Positions 30,063 through 36,982 of a stretch of 39,651 nucleotides of DNA are shown piece after piece. The notes under the pieces were generated by a model. The model had not been told where the DNA came from and did not search any database. It saw only the letters and a list, made by a program, of their open reading frames with translations. The position numbers and the translations under genes are program-made. The stretch's first letter is position 1. Every line of letters starts with the position of its first letter. Where the stretch lies: the IMG/VR virus record IMGVR_UViG_3300044815_000087, positions 1 to 39,651 of that record. One strand, given 5' to 3'. The stretch comes from a virus.

Positions 30063-30457
30063 GTCGTCGGCCTCAGTTGATCGCGGACGTACTCGCGCGA
30101 CACATTCAACCCGAGCACCACGCGGCACACCTTCGCGATCGAAGAACACGGAATCCCCTCCCGGCGCAACCGCTGCATGAACGCAAGCTGATACTCCGGC
30201 GTCCGCGACGACAACAAGAACGTCGCCGCTGACACCCCGGCCTGACGATTCCATTGCTGCGCACCCTGCGCCTGACGCATCCGATACCCCGGGTTGACCC
30301 ACCGCAGGACCGTGTTCGGCGCAGGCCTCCCCAACCCCTCGCGTTCCAGCATCGCCGGGATCTGCCCCGACTTCCAGCCCGCTTCATGAAGCTCGCGGGC
30401 ACGCAACATGGTTGTGACCGGATAATGCCTCCGGCCGTCTGCAAGCATCGTGCTCAT
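30059..30457 (-). CDS. HTH DNA-binding protein
   Basis: 132 residues from the ATG at 30457. Two HTH-like units: TTMLRARELHEAGWKSGQIPAMLEREG (about 16-42), and LRREGIPCSSIAKVCRVVLGLNVSREYVRDQL near the C-terminus. The first resembles the HTH of resolvases and of small terminase-like regulators. The start is preceded by AGGGACAACGA, a 14-base start context (with ATG) that recurs identically at 38150. Possibly a site-specific regulator. Confidence 0.65.
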   Translation of the reverse strand: MSTMLADGRRHYPVTTMLRARELHEAGWKSGQIPAMLEREGLGRPAPNTVLRWVNPGYRMRQAQGAQQWNRQAGVSAATFLLSSRTPEYQLAFMQRLRREGIPCSSIAKVCRVVLGLNVSREYVRDQLRPTT

Positions 30458-30571
30458 TCGTTGTCCCTTCCATTCCGTGGTTTCTGAGGTTCGGCCGGCG
30501 CCCCAGGTGTTGCGCGACCGCACGTTGTCTCGCTACAAAACTCGCCTGACCCTACGCCCTTCCCGGCCACA

Positions 30572-30997
30572 TCACGAACGCGTCTCGCCCGAAGACAACG
30601 GGACGAACTTCATCGACCAATCCACCACCTTGTGGAGGCTCGCCCGGTCCCCGCGACGGTTCTCAAGCTTTGCGAACGCCAGCTTCACGCGGCCCTCCTC
30701 AATGTCTTTCACGGTCGCGTACGCCACCACCTCAGCGCTGCCCTTCGCGCGTAGCTCGGCTTCAGTGGCGCCCATGGCTTTCTCGCCCTCAGCGTGGTTG
30801 GTGCGAAGCGTGATGACCTTCCGGGCAAGCTGCCCGTTGTACTCTGCGGCGGCTTCCGCGGCCCGCCGGATCTGCTCATCGATGTCCGTTTCGCAGGCAC
30901 GAATGATCGTCGCGGACGCCTTCAGGGCTTGGCGTGCATCCTCGTATTCGAGCGGATCCGCGAACGCCATTGGTGTCGGGTTCGCGCGTGAGGTCAT
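30572..30997 (-). CDS. Coiled-coil protein of the recombination block
   Basis: 141 residues from the ATG at 30997 (ATGA). The first 80 residues are a long charged helix (EDARQALKASATIIRACETDI, then RRAAEAAAEYNGQLARKV). The C-terminal half is basic. It follows the two genes downstream of the putative annealing protein. It might be a recombination or nuclease-modulating partner, but no family is recognised. There is a 114-base gap to the next gene. Confidence 0.6.
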   Translation of the reverse strand: MTSRANPTPMAFADPLEYEDARQALKASATIIRACETDIDEQIRRAAEAAAEYNGQLARKVITLRTNHAEGEKAMGATEAELRAKGSAEVVAYATVKDIEEGRVKLAFAKLENRRGDRASLHKVVDWSMKFVPLSSGETRS

Positions 30998-31485
30998 GCC
31001 GTGCTCCCGTCCACCGCACACGCCCGCACATCCCGGACACTGGGCGGGCTAGTCGTTCGGGCGTCCGCAAGGATCTTCGCTGCCTCCGGATCACTCAGCA
31101 ACCTGCCCAGCAGGGCCTTGAGCTGCGTTGCGTCGGGCTTCGGCTTTGCGGGCATCGCACGGTCATAATCGGCCTGCGAGATCTTCCCCTTGAGCAGAAG
31201 CGTCCTGAGCGCGTCGTCCGTTGGGCGCTGGGGCCATGACGTGGACTCGTTGACCTTGAAGTCATGCCCGCCCTCATGGCACGTCCCGACGCCGTACCGC
31301 TCCCGCGCCTCGAACGCCAGGGCACGCTTCGCAGCCATGACCTCCGCATCCAACTCAGACAGCCGTGCGACCGCACGCAGCAGAACGTTGTCCGACGCTT
31401 CATGAATGGCGACAAGTTCGCCGGAGTCGTCGGGGATCATCAGGTTCCCGGACACCGGATCAGCCAACACCGGAAGACTGCTCAT
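30994..31485 (-). CDS. Conserved phage protein of the recombination block
   Basis: 163 residues. An N-terminal small beta unit, then a helix LSELDAEVMAAKRALAFEARER, a loop with GTCHEGGHDFKVNEST, and a C-terminal helical hairpin with LKALLGRLLSDPEAAKILAD. Stop and start are coupled to neighbours. Function unknown; the order with the annealing-like gene suggests DNA metabolism. Confidence 0.6.
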   Translation of the reverse strand: MSSLPVLADPVSGNLMIPDDSGELVAIHEASDNVLLRAVARLSELDAEVMAAKRALAFEARERYGVGTCHEGGHDFKVNESTSWPQRPTDDALRTLLLKGKISQADYDRAMPAKPKPDATQLKALLGRLLSDPEAAKILADARTTSPPSVRDVRACAVDGSTA

Positions 31486-31679
31486 GCGTCAAACTCCACG
31501 CGAGGCTCGTCCGCCGCGTGCTCGATAGCCCGCATCAGATCATCCGAGACCCACTCCTCCGCCTTGTGGCTCGCCGACTCGTAGTACCCGTCCGAGTCGT
31601 CGTCCGGGCGACCCATCAGCCGTTCGATGACATCTTCCGGCACGTCAATCGTGAATCTCAATGACACCAACGCGTTCAT
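31482..31679 (-). CDS. Hypothetical acidic protein
   Basis: 65 residues from the ATG at 31679. A strand-helix start (LVSLRFTIDVPEDVIERLMG), then an acidic, Tyr-containing middle and a helix KAEEWVSDDLMRAIEHAA. Coupled to the annealing-like gene by ATGA. Not recognised. Confidence 0.65.
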   Translation of the reverse strand: MNALVSLRFTIDVPEDVIERLMGRPDDDSDGYYESASHKAEEWVSDDLMRAIEHAADEPRVEFDA

Positions 31680-32533
31680 GCCGTCGCCCCCTTCGCCTCT
31701 TCGGCCATCAAATCCACACGCTTGACCATCCACTTCATGACCCGATCCCGCTGCTCTGGGAGGAACGCGGCCAGAACGTCAACCGCGTACTGCTCGTGCT
31801 GCTGCGAAACCGGCTCGCCGTCGAGACCGAAAGTTCCCTTCCCGAGGCGGTCGGACGGCTGCCCAGCCGCGTACCACACGGCCTTCCGCAGATCGTCGCG
31901 GGGAATCCCTGCCACGTCCGAGTTCAGGATGATCTCGGCAGCCGCAGCATCCCCAATCGGCTTCGGAGCCTCCTGCGCGGCTCGCGGTGGCGTCACGTCG
32001 GACACGGACTCCGCATCAGCAGGCATCTCCTCAGCGGGCGTCGCGCTATAGCCCGCCAACGTCACGATGAACCCCAACGGCCCGCGAAACGCCTTCGACG
32101 TAGCACGCGTCTGCGCCATCGACCGAACCGCGTAATCGTCGCGGGCCCTCCACTTCGACTCCGCCCGCGTACACATCGCCTCAGCCGCGCCAACCGTCCG
32201 GCCGTCCAACGCACGAACCTCCACGCGTGCCTCCCAGTCATGCCCGGCCGGCGTAGCCTCGCCGATGGGCCGTGACCACACTACGTAGGACGTGAGACCG
32301 AGCATCGCGCCGCACGTAGCCCACGCCTCAACGAACACGTGCGGCTTGCCGTTGATCTGCTTGAACAGCCCCTGCGTGACGATGACGCCCTTCAATGCAT
32401 CCGCCACGCGAGCCGCGCGCTCCAGCACCACGACCGGGTCATCCGTATGAAACAACGTGCCGGGCGGGCGGGCGGGTTCGAGGTCTGTACCGACCTCCGC
32501 GGCGTCCCCTTCAATGATCTCTGTATCCGTCAT
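31676..32533 (-). CDS. Possible single-strand annealing protein
   Basis: 285 residues. The core has a beta-rich region (PHVFVEAWATCGAMLGLTSYVVWSRP broken by loops) followed by VRSMAQTRATSKAFRGPLGF (about 140-160). This T-R-A-x-[S/N]-[K/R]-A signature with an upstream beta domain occurs in several phage recombination proteins (Erf/Rad52-like annealing families). The C-terminal region is disordered then helical. It is followed by small partner genes, a resolvase-like nuclease and an HNH nuclease, consistent with a recombination operon. The family assignment is tentative. Confidence 0.45.
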   Translation of the reverse strand: MTDTEIIEGDAAEVGTDLEPARPPGTLFHTDDPVVVLERAARVADALKGVIVTQGLFKQINGKPHVFVEAWATCGAMLGLTSYVVWSRPIGEATPAGHDWEARVEVRALDGRTVGAAEAMCTRAESKWRARDDYAVRSMAQTRATSKAFRGPLGFIVTLAGYSATPAEEMPADAESVSDVTPPRAAQEAPKPIGDAAAAEIILNSDVAGIPRDDLRKAVWYAAGQPSDRLGKGTFGLDGEPVSQQHEQYAVDVLAAFLPEQRDRVMKWMVKRVDLMAEEAKGATA

Positions 32534-33027
32534 CGCGTCCCCTTCGGCGGCGCCAAAGCGACAGCCGCGGCCTCATCGCCCAAGAAAATGTCCAGGCCCG
32601 ACAACGCATGCCGGATCCCCAAAGCCGCTTGCTCGCAACGCTCCGCACACAAGCCCTGCCGATACGACCCATCCCATTTCGCCAGCGTGTTTCCGAGAGC
32701 GCCCAGCATGTTCGCGGTCAGGATCAGCGACCGGCACTCATCCACGGTCAGGCTGTACGGCAACACCTCCGCGGGTTTAGGTGCGGGAGTCCGCAGGGTC
32801 CCCGCAGCGCATTCCCGAACGCATCCCTGAACGCAATCCAATCGTGTGATCGGGCACGAAACGACCTGGGGGGATGTTGCCGAATCCCCCAACGAATCCC
32901 CCCCAACGAAATCGGGGGCAATATCGGGGATTCGCTGGCACTCGCGCAGAACACAACCCCGCAGGCAGGGCTCACCCGTAGCGGGGCAGAGACGAGACGT
33001 CTCGTACTGAGAAGGAAGGCCGCTCAT
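32530..33027 (-). CDS. Protein with duplicated four-cysteine motif
   Basis: 165 residues. Two copies of a motif C-P-x-T-x3-C-x2-GC-V-x(1-2)-EC: cysteines 14, 21, 25, 30 and cysteines 58, 65, 69, 73. The linker between them is acidic and flexible. A helical C-terminal half contains LCAERC and a hydrophobic helix. Each four-cysteine set could bind a zinc ion or an iron-sulfur cluster. The family is not recognised. Coupled to the annealing-like gene by ATGA. Confidence 0.65.
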   Translation of the reverse strand: MSGLPSQYETSRLCPATGEPCLRGCVLRECQRIPDIAPDFVGGDSLGDSATSPQVVSCPITRLDCVQGCVRECAAGTLRTPAPKPAEVLPYSLTVDECRSLILTANMLGALGNTLAKWDGSYRQGLCAERCEQAALGIRHALSGLDIFLGDEAAAVALAPPKGTR

Positions 33028-33248
33028 GGCTTCGGTGCCGGGGGAAGGAGCTGCCGCACACGCGCCCGGTGTTTCTCAGGCACGCCGCCCACCTGCCAGC
33101 GCACCACCTGCGTACGCGACAGCCCAACCCTGTTCGCAAGCCAATTCGCAGAACGATCCGCAGCCCTCAGGAGGCTTCGCAACTCCGCGCCCGACAGAGA
33201 CTCCGGCTCGTCCGGTGCTTCCACGTGGTAGAAGGACTTGTCGGTCAC
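33024..33248 (-). CDS. Small XRE-like HTH regulator
   Basis: 74 residues from a GTG at 33248 (GTGA overlap). LRSLLRAADRSANWLANRVGLSRTQVVRWQVGG (about 27-58) is an XRE-type helix-turn-helix. A further basic helix follows (EKHRARVRQLL). Second gene of its unit; probably represses or tunes the operon. The target is unknown. Confidence 0.7.
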   Translation of the reverse strand: MTDKSFYHVEAPDEPESLSGAELRSLLRAADRSANWLANRVGLSRTQVVRWQVGGVPEKHRARVRQLLPPAPKP

Positions 33249-33511
33249 GACCACACCGGCTTCGGGGGCTGCGGCTTCATCTCGCGAGTGCGCGGCTGGA
33301 AGCTTCGCGTCGGGATCCCCACATACGTTCCGGCGGTTTCGCGACCCATCACCTTGTCGATGGCGCTCTTGTCCGTCGTCGCATCCGCCCGTCCGCGCTC
33401 GCTCCAGGTGTCGGAACCCTCCAGTTCAAGCACGATGTACTCCCGGGTCGCAGCCTTCGTTTCCTTCGCGGCCGGGGCTTCCGGCGTGGTGTCCTGCTCG
33501 GTAGTTGCCAT
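33245..33511 (-). CDS. Hypothetical protein, first gene of the DNA-metabolism unit
   Basis: 88 residues from the ATG at 33511. A disordered Thr/Glu/Pro/Ala-rich start, then a beta unit (EYIVLELEGSDTWSERG) and basic tail. The start is 7 bases downstream of a good promoter with no ribosome site, suggesting a leaderless mRNA. Not recognised. Confidence 0.65.
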   Translation of the reverse strand: MATTEQDTTPEAPAAKETKAATREYIVLELEGSDTWSERGRADATTDKSAIDKVMGRETAGTYVGIPTRSFQPRTREMKPQPPKPVWS

Positions 33512-33518
33512 GCCGACA

Positions 33519-33547
33519 ACGATACAGGTCGCGAACGCGTTCGTCAA
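33519..33547 (-). promoter_or_regulatory. Promoter of the DNA-metabolism unit, leaderless
   Basis: TTGACG (33547-33542), a 17-base spacer, TATCGT (33524-33519), then seven bases to the ATG at 33511. The -10 to start-codon distance equals that at 22214, 24079, 35600 and 38212. Confidence 0.7.
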
Positions 33548-33554
33548 CCGAACG

Positions 33555-33929
33555 TCAGCAGTTTACCCACGCCCCCAGACCCTGCCCCCTGAGCACCCTA
33601 CGGGCGATCCGTTCCTGCACCACGGGCCTCGCATGATGCGGCTCGCCGTGGCCCCCAAACGCCCAAAACGTAGGGAGGGCAAGCTGAAACTTCCCCCCAC
33701 CAGTTCCCCCCGACACATTCGGCTGTCTGTAGCGCGCCACAGACCACTCCCCACGACCCTGCCCGGACTCCGGACCCCACGTACACCAAGGCATAGGATG
33801 CGCCCGGTAACGTCGCATCTCGCGTACGTGGGCTTTGCGGATCACTCGCCTGTGGCACGCCCCGGTGCAAACGTCATGGGCGGGTGCGGGTCCAGCGGCC
33901 AGGGCCAGCGCGGCAAGTACGGCAGTCAT
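33555..33929 (-). CDS. Secreted RPF-like transglycosylase (lysis enzyme)
   Basis: 124 residues. A short hydrophobic start (TAVLAALALAAGPAPA) looks like a signal sequence. The C-terminal 75 residues follow the resuscitation-promoting-factor/lysozyme-like pattern: WGPESGQG (E54 in the catalytic position), GGKFQLALPTFWAFGGHG, QERIARRVLRGQGLGAWVNC. RPF domains cleave the glycan of actinobacterial peptidoglycan. A second muralytic enzyme beside the amidase endolysin would attack a different bond. Ribosome site GGAGGT lies six bases before the ATG. A terminator just upstream suggests partly separate expression. Confidence 0.75.
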   Translation of the reverse strand: MTAVLAALALAAGPAPAHDVCTGACHRRVIRKAHVREMRRYRAHPMPWCTWGPESGQGRGEWSVARYRQPNVSGGTGGGKFQLALPTFWAFGGHGEPHHARPVVQERIARRVLRGQGLGAWVNC

Positions 33930-33958
33930 CGTCTACCTCCCGGTTCGGGCAAAACGAA

Positions 33959-33978
33959 GGGGCCGCATCAGCGACCCC
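33959..33978 (-). terminator. Rho-independent-type terminator before the RPF-like gene
   Basis: On the minus strand GGGG-T-CGC-TGAT-GCG-G-CCCC forms a hairpin with one internal mismatch, followed by TTCGTTTTG. This is the best T-tract-backed terminator in the window. It lies after the small membrane protein gene and before the RPF-like gene. Confidence 0.7.
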
Positions 33979-34005
33979 AACCCAACCGTAGATGTAGCTC
34001 CGGAC

Positions 34006-34095
34006 CTACTTGAACGCGTAATCGAACCGATCCACCACGAACAACGCGACGACGATCAGCAGCACCAGCAGGAGATCCCAGTGCTTCCGGATCAC
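34006..34095 (-). CDS. Tiny single-span membrane protein of the lysis block
   Basis: 29 residues from a GTG overlapping the upstream TGA (GTGA). A basic start (IRKHWD) then LLLVLLIVVALFVV and a charged end. The size and single span suit a pinholin partner or spanin-like accessory, but no specific motif is present. Confidence 0.5.
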   Translation of the reverse strand: MIRKHWDLLLVLLIVVALFVVDRFDYAFK

Positions 34096-34349
34096 GACAT
34101 GCGGGCCGGCGAAGACAGATCATCCGGCTCGTCGTCCACGGATTCCATCGGTGCTGCGCGCGTCACGACCTGCACCAGCAACGGCGCCAACCAACCCACC
34201 GGAGGCATCGAAGCCGTCGCCAACGCCAGCCGGACCGTCCCCGCCTCCGAATCATCCTCGTTGAACACGACGAACAGATCGGGGCGCGACATGTGCGCAC
34301 CGATCCTCATGCGAGGACAGGACGGGTCAAAAGCATTCCCTTCGCTCAC
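34092..34349 (-). CDS. Hypothetical protein of the lysis block
   Basis: 85 residues from a GTG at 34349 (GTGA). It has a moderately hydrophobic middle (MPPVGWLAPLLVQVVTRAA) that may be membrane-associated, and an acidic tail. It lies between the holin-like gene and a tiny membrane protein. Not recognised. Confidence 0.5.
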   Translation of the reverse strand: MSEGNAFDPSCPRMRIGAHMSRPDLFVVFNEDDSEAGTVRLALATASMPPVGWLAPLLVQVVTRAAPMESVDDEPDDLSSPARMS

Positions 34350-34663
34350 GGCGTCAACGGCGTATCGGCGTCCAGCTTCGGGTTCGCTACGGGCGTGACC
34401 CGCGAAAAGATCCCGAAGATACCCGCCACCGTCACAAGAGCGGCGAGGACAGCCTTTACGCCGTTCGGGATCGGCAGCGCCGGGCTTGCCAGCAGCGCTG
34501 TAGCGACCGTCACGACCGAGCCCAAAACCAGCGCGGGCTGGCCCTCAAGCAGCGACACTTTCGGCGCCACCTCCGGTGCGGTGCCCGGCGATCCGGCGCC
34601 AACCGTTGTGTCCTCCGCAATACGGTTCTCGTCGAGTGTCGCCATGCTCTCAGCCTCAGGCAT
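34346..34663 (-). CDS. Holin-like membrane protein
   Basis: 105 residues from the ATG at 34663, seven bases after GGAGG and overlapping the endolysin stop (TAATG). An acidic, disordered N-terminus of about 40 residues precedes two hydrophobic segments (PALVLGSVVTVATALLA and VKAVLAALVTVAGIFGIF) joined by a short loop. Two-span proteins directly after an endolysin gene are commonly holins. The assignment rests on topology and context. Confidence 0.65.
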   Translation of the reverse strand: MPEAESMATLDENRIAEDTTVGAGSPGTAPEVAPKVSLLEGQPALVLGSVVTVATALLASPALPIPNGVKAVLAALVTVAGIFGIFSRVTPVANPKLDADTPLTP

Positions 34664-35355
34664 TACCAAACCTCCCTGTAGTCAAAAAGCATTTCCCCCG
34701 GGCAGGCTGTGCTTTGAGAAGGCCACTCGTGATGTCCTTTCCAGGCCAGCTCGCGCGCCTTGCGCGGCAGGCGATACGCACTGGGAACCTTCGTCGTATG
34801 CCAGTTCGCGAGCAGCCACCGGACGCTTGCCTTCTGCGCCGCCGTCATCCTGTCCCCCGTCGTCCCGGGGCAGCAGATGTTGACCATCCCCGTGTTGTTC
34901 GCCGCCACAGCAGCGGACTTGCGGTCGACAGGGTTGCCGAAACCGATCGCACCATCGTCGGCGATCATTGCTTCGTAACTGAGCCCTCCCCAGCCTTTGC
35001 CCGCGTGGAAGGCGTGATCTGATCGCATCTCATGGGCCAGGGCCGTAGCGTTCGCGCAACGATGCCCAGCCGTGTAATGCCCGGCGCCGCGGTAGACGCT
35101 GCCCTTGCCGCCCCAGACGTATTGGAAGCGAAGACCGAGCTGCGCGCTCGTGATGATCCGCGGAGTCGAACCACCAGCCTTCGCGATCTGCGTTTCCCGC
35201 CGTGCGGCGTTCGTTCGCGCCTCAACCAGCAGGCGACTCCACTTGACCATCGCCTTCTCATCGTGCGCCTTCGCAGCAGCCGTGTGCTTCGCCTTGCGAT
35301 ACTTCTCGCGGCGCAGCCACAGCGCACGCGAGGTCTTGAGTTGCGCGAGGTTCAT
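34663..35355 (-). CDS. Endolysin: N-acetylmuramoyl-L-alanine amidase
   Basis: 230 residues. Residues 1-60 are a basic coiled-coil-like helix, perhaps a wall- or membrane-binding part. The amidase_2/PGRP domain follows with zinc-ligand candidates H93 (AGHYTAG), H208 or H209 (KGHHEW) and C218 (TACPGEM), and a catalytic-site Tyr/Trp region WGGLSYEAM (122-130). Segments AANNTGMVNICCPG and QKASVRWLLANW fit the core strands and helix. The enzyme removes stem peptides from peptidoglycan at lysis. ATGA overlap upstream; TAATG coupling to the holin-like gene. Confidence 0.85.
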   Translation of the reverse strand: MNLAQLKTSRALWLRREKYRKAKHTAAAKAHDEKAMVKWSRLLVEARTNAARRETQIAKAGGSTPRIITSAQLGLRFQYVWGGKGSVYRGAGHYTAGHRCANATALAHEMRSDHAFHAGKGWGGLSYEAMIADDGAIGFGNPVDRKSAAVAANNTGMVNICCPGTTGDRMTAAQKASVRWLLANWHTTKVPSAYRLPRKARELAWKGHHEWPSQSTACPGEMLFDYREVW

Positions 35356-35600
35356 TCCCCGGCCTTCTCGTACGTGTTTTGAAAGACGCTTTCACGGATC
35401 GGGTAGACGCCACCCTGCGAATCCACCGCGATCCTGCACTCCTCGTCCTCCGCCTTCAAGCCCTCCGGCGTATCAAACGTCGTGCCCGGCGGTACCGTGA
35501 AATTCGACGCCTTCGTGAGGACCGCCTTGCGATACAGGCCGAAGTCGTCGCCGAAGGCGTCTTCGTAGTTGGCGTGCGTGATTGTTGTCCCGTGGTTCAT
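35352..35600 (-). CDS. Hypothetical protein heading the lysis block
   Basis: 82 residues from the ATG at 35600. An alpha/beta protein with FGLYRKAVLTKASNFTVPPGTTF split across strands, and a C-terminal segment GVYPIRESVFQNTYEKAG that recurs in small actinophage proteins of unknown function. The start is seven bases after TAGGAT and lacks a ribosome site, so a leaderless mRNA is likely. Confidence 0.6.
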   Translation of the reverse strand: MNHGTTITHANYEDAFGDDFGLYRKAVLTKASNFTVPPGTTFDTPEGLKAEDEECRIAVDSQGGVYPIRESVFQNTYEKAGE

Positions 35601-35607
35601 GCGAGCG

Positions 35608-35613
35608 ATCCTA
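35608..35613 (-). promoter_or_regulatory. -10 box of the lysis block, leaderless
   Basis: TAGGAT on the minus strand, seven bases before the ATG at 35600. The -35 region is weak (TTTCGG at 17-base spacing). It is supported mainly by its spacing, which matches other operon heads in this genome. Confidence 0.4.
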
Positions 35614-35764
35614 CGCGCACGCGCGGCGCACCGAAAGCTAGGGGCGGCCAGCGAGGCGGGACAAGCCCCGCCAACCGCCCAGCGCGTCAAGCGGGGAAGC
35701 GCCGCCCTACCCGACACGCCAATGGAGGCTACGCGAGGGACAGGCGGTGCCCCGGAACCCGGCG

Positions 35765-35905
35765 CTACAGGAACCCGGCAATGATCAATGCCAGCAACAC
35801 AAGGGCGACCACGAGCCACACGTACGTCCAGTCGCGCCACGCGGACCCCTCGTGGTGCAAGTGGTCTGAACGATCCCCGCCTTGCTGAAACCAGCCGCCG
35901 CGCAT
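35765..35905 (-). CDS. Small C-terminal-anchored membrane protein
   Basis: 46 residues. A hydrophilic, His-rich start (DRSDHLHHEG) then a hydrophobic end (YVWLVVALVLLALIIAGFL). ATG overlaps the upstream TGA (TGATG). The tail-anchored topology suits a spanin-like or lysis accessory, but this is inference. Last gene of the 38150 unit. Confidence 0.55.
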   Translation of the reverse strand: MRGGWFQQGGDRSDHLHHEGSAWRDWTYVWLVVALVLLALIIAGFL

Positions 35906-35988
35906 CAGCCCGGATGAAACCCGAGCAGGATCCCGAGCGCGGCAACCAGGAACTTCGCGAACTGGTAGGCGATCTCCAGGCCCTTCAT
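35905..35988 (-). CDS. Tiny membrane protein
   Basis: 27 residues. A helical start (KGLEIAYQFAKF) merging into LVAALGILLGF. TGATG overlaps on both sides support translation. Possibly a lysis-block peptide. Confidence 0.45.
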   Translation of the reverse strand: MKGLEIAYQFAKFLVAALGILLGFHPG

Positions 35989-36197
35989 CAGACCGGCTTC
36001 ACGAGCAGACGCGCACCAAGACCACCAGCAAGCGTCAGGCCGAGCGAGATGACCTTCGCGACCTTGTCAGGGACCTTGATCCCAACGGACGGCGCGACGT
36101 ACAGCGCGGTTGAAAGGAGCGTGACGGCTGCGCTGATGAACGCTACGGGCTCGCGCTTGACCAGCGACTTGGGTGCTTCAGCGGTCTTGGTAGCCAT
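35988..36197 (-). CDS. Holin-like two-span membrane protein
   Basis: 69 residues. A basic start (KSLVKRE), then VAFISAAVTLLSTALYVAP and a second span VISLGLTLAGGLGARLLV. The size and topology fit a small holin. The GGGAGG that could serve as its ribosome site lies in the 3' arm of the hairpin 36207-36241, 11 bases before the ATG, so initiation may be structure-controlled. Confidence 0.6.
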   Translation of the reverse strand: MATKTAEAPKSLVKREPVAFISAAVTLLSTALYVAPSVGIKVPDKVAKVISLGLTLAGGLGARLLVKPV

Positions 36198-36206
36198 GAT
36201 CTCTAC

Positions 36207-36241
36207 AGCCTCCCGATGGGATCGATTCCTACCGGGAGGCT
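36207..36241 (-). promoter_or_regulatory. Hairpin covering the ribosome-site-like GGGAGG of a holin-like gene
   Basis: AGCCTCCCG (36207-36215) and CGGGAGGCT (36233-36241) form nine perfect pairs around a 17-base loop that contains its own GGGATCGATTCC inverted repeat. It begins at the stop codon of the metalloprotease-like gene. On the minus transcript the 3' arm carries GGGAGG. It could act as a terminator without a T tract or as a translational control element. Confidence 0.5.
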
Positions 36242-36809
36242 ACCGGGGCAGCCTAATGCGACGAATCGCGTACACCTCGCCCCGCGTGCGAACCCGGTAG
36301 CGACGCTCGAACGACCGGCCACGATCATCCGCCCAGGTCGCAACGCATGTGAACGCACGTCTCGCGGGCCCACTCCACTTGCCGCACAAGACCTGCGCCC
36401 CGAATGGCACCAGCGCCTCAACGTCATGCCTCGCATTCTCGCGAACAGAACGACACGGAGGCCACCACTGACCATCCGACGTCGGAGCCATCACCCCCGA
36501 TCGTGCATGCCGGACAAGCCACAAATGCAGAAACTCGTGGGTTGCGAGCGTGCACCGCTCAGCACGCGTCATGTACTTCCAGGCCGCTGGGTTGAACGTG
36601 ATCTCGCAAGCAACCAGCGTCCATGAGCCATCGTCGTTGATCCGGACACCCGACGCGTCGCCATCCCAATCCTCGCCGGATGGCGGCTCAGCCCATTTGA
36701 TCGTCGTGTTCGCGGTGGTGCACGGTCCCGTGAGGGCGGTGTCGGCTTGCGCGATGGCTGGGGTTGCCAGCAGCATGAGAACGGCAGCGATAAGGACGGT
36801 GCGGATCAT
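36240..36809 (-). CDS. Secreted metzincin-like zinc metalloprotease
   Basis: 189 residues from the ATG at 36809 (ATGA). The N-terminus is a good signal peptide (IRTVLIAAVLMLLATPAIA, cleavage likely after AIA or AQA). The mature part has HEFLHLWLVRH at 91-101, fitting H-E-x2-H-x5-H (metzincins have Gly at position 8, here Leu), and SGVMAP (104-109) in the place of a Met-turn. Five to six cysteines could form disulphides. It would be exported and cleave protein outside the membrane, perhaps cell-wall-linked proteins at lysis. Substrate unknown; a non-catalytic role is possible. Confidence 0.65.
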   Translation of the reverse strand: MIRTVLIAAVLMLLATPAIAQADTALTGPCTTANTTIKWAEPPSGEDWDGDASGVRINDDGSWTLVACEITFNPAAWKYMTRAERCTLATHEFLHLWLVRHARSGVMAPTSDGQWWPPCRSVRENARHDVEALVPFGAQVLCGKWSGPARRAFTCVATWADDRGRSFERRYRVRTRGEVYAIRRIRLPR

Positions 36810-36982
36810 GGCCGGGGATCCATCTTCGCCATGACGACCCATCCAGTGCCTTTGAGGGCGGTCCGATCCTTCGTGCATCGGGGGCAGGGGTAGCGACTGT
36901 CGTACTCGTCGTCGTGCGGCCCGTACTTGACGACAGTGCCCTTGCCCCCGCAGCGCGGACAACGCTCTTCGTAGATCGTCAT
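36806..36982 (-). CDS. Small zinc-ribbon protein
   Basis: 58 residues. CPRCGGKG and CPRC at about residues 8-15 and 33-36 form a DnaJ-like CxxCxGxG/CxxC zinc ribbon. It starts within ATGA of the previous gene. Zinc ribbons of this type in phages are usually nucleic-acid or protein-binding adaptors. Confidence 0.65.
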   Translation of the reverse strand: MTIYEERCPRCGGKGTVVKYGPHDDEYDSRYPCPRCTKDRTALKGTGWVVMAKMDPRP

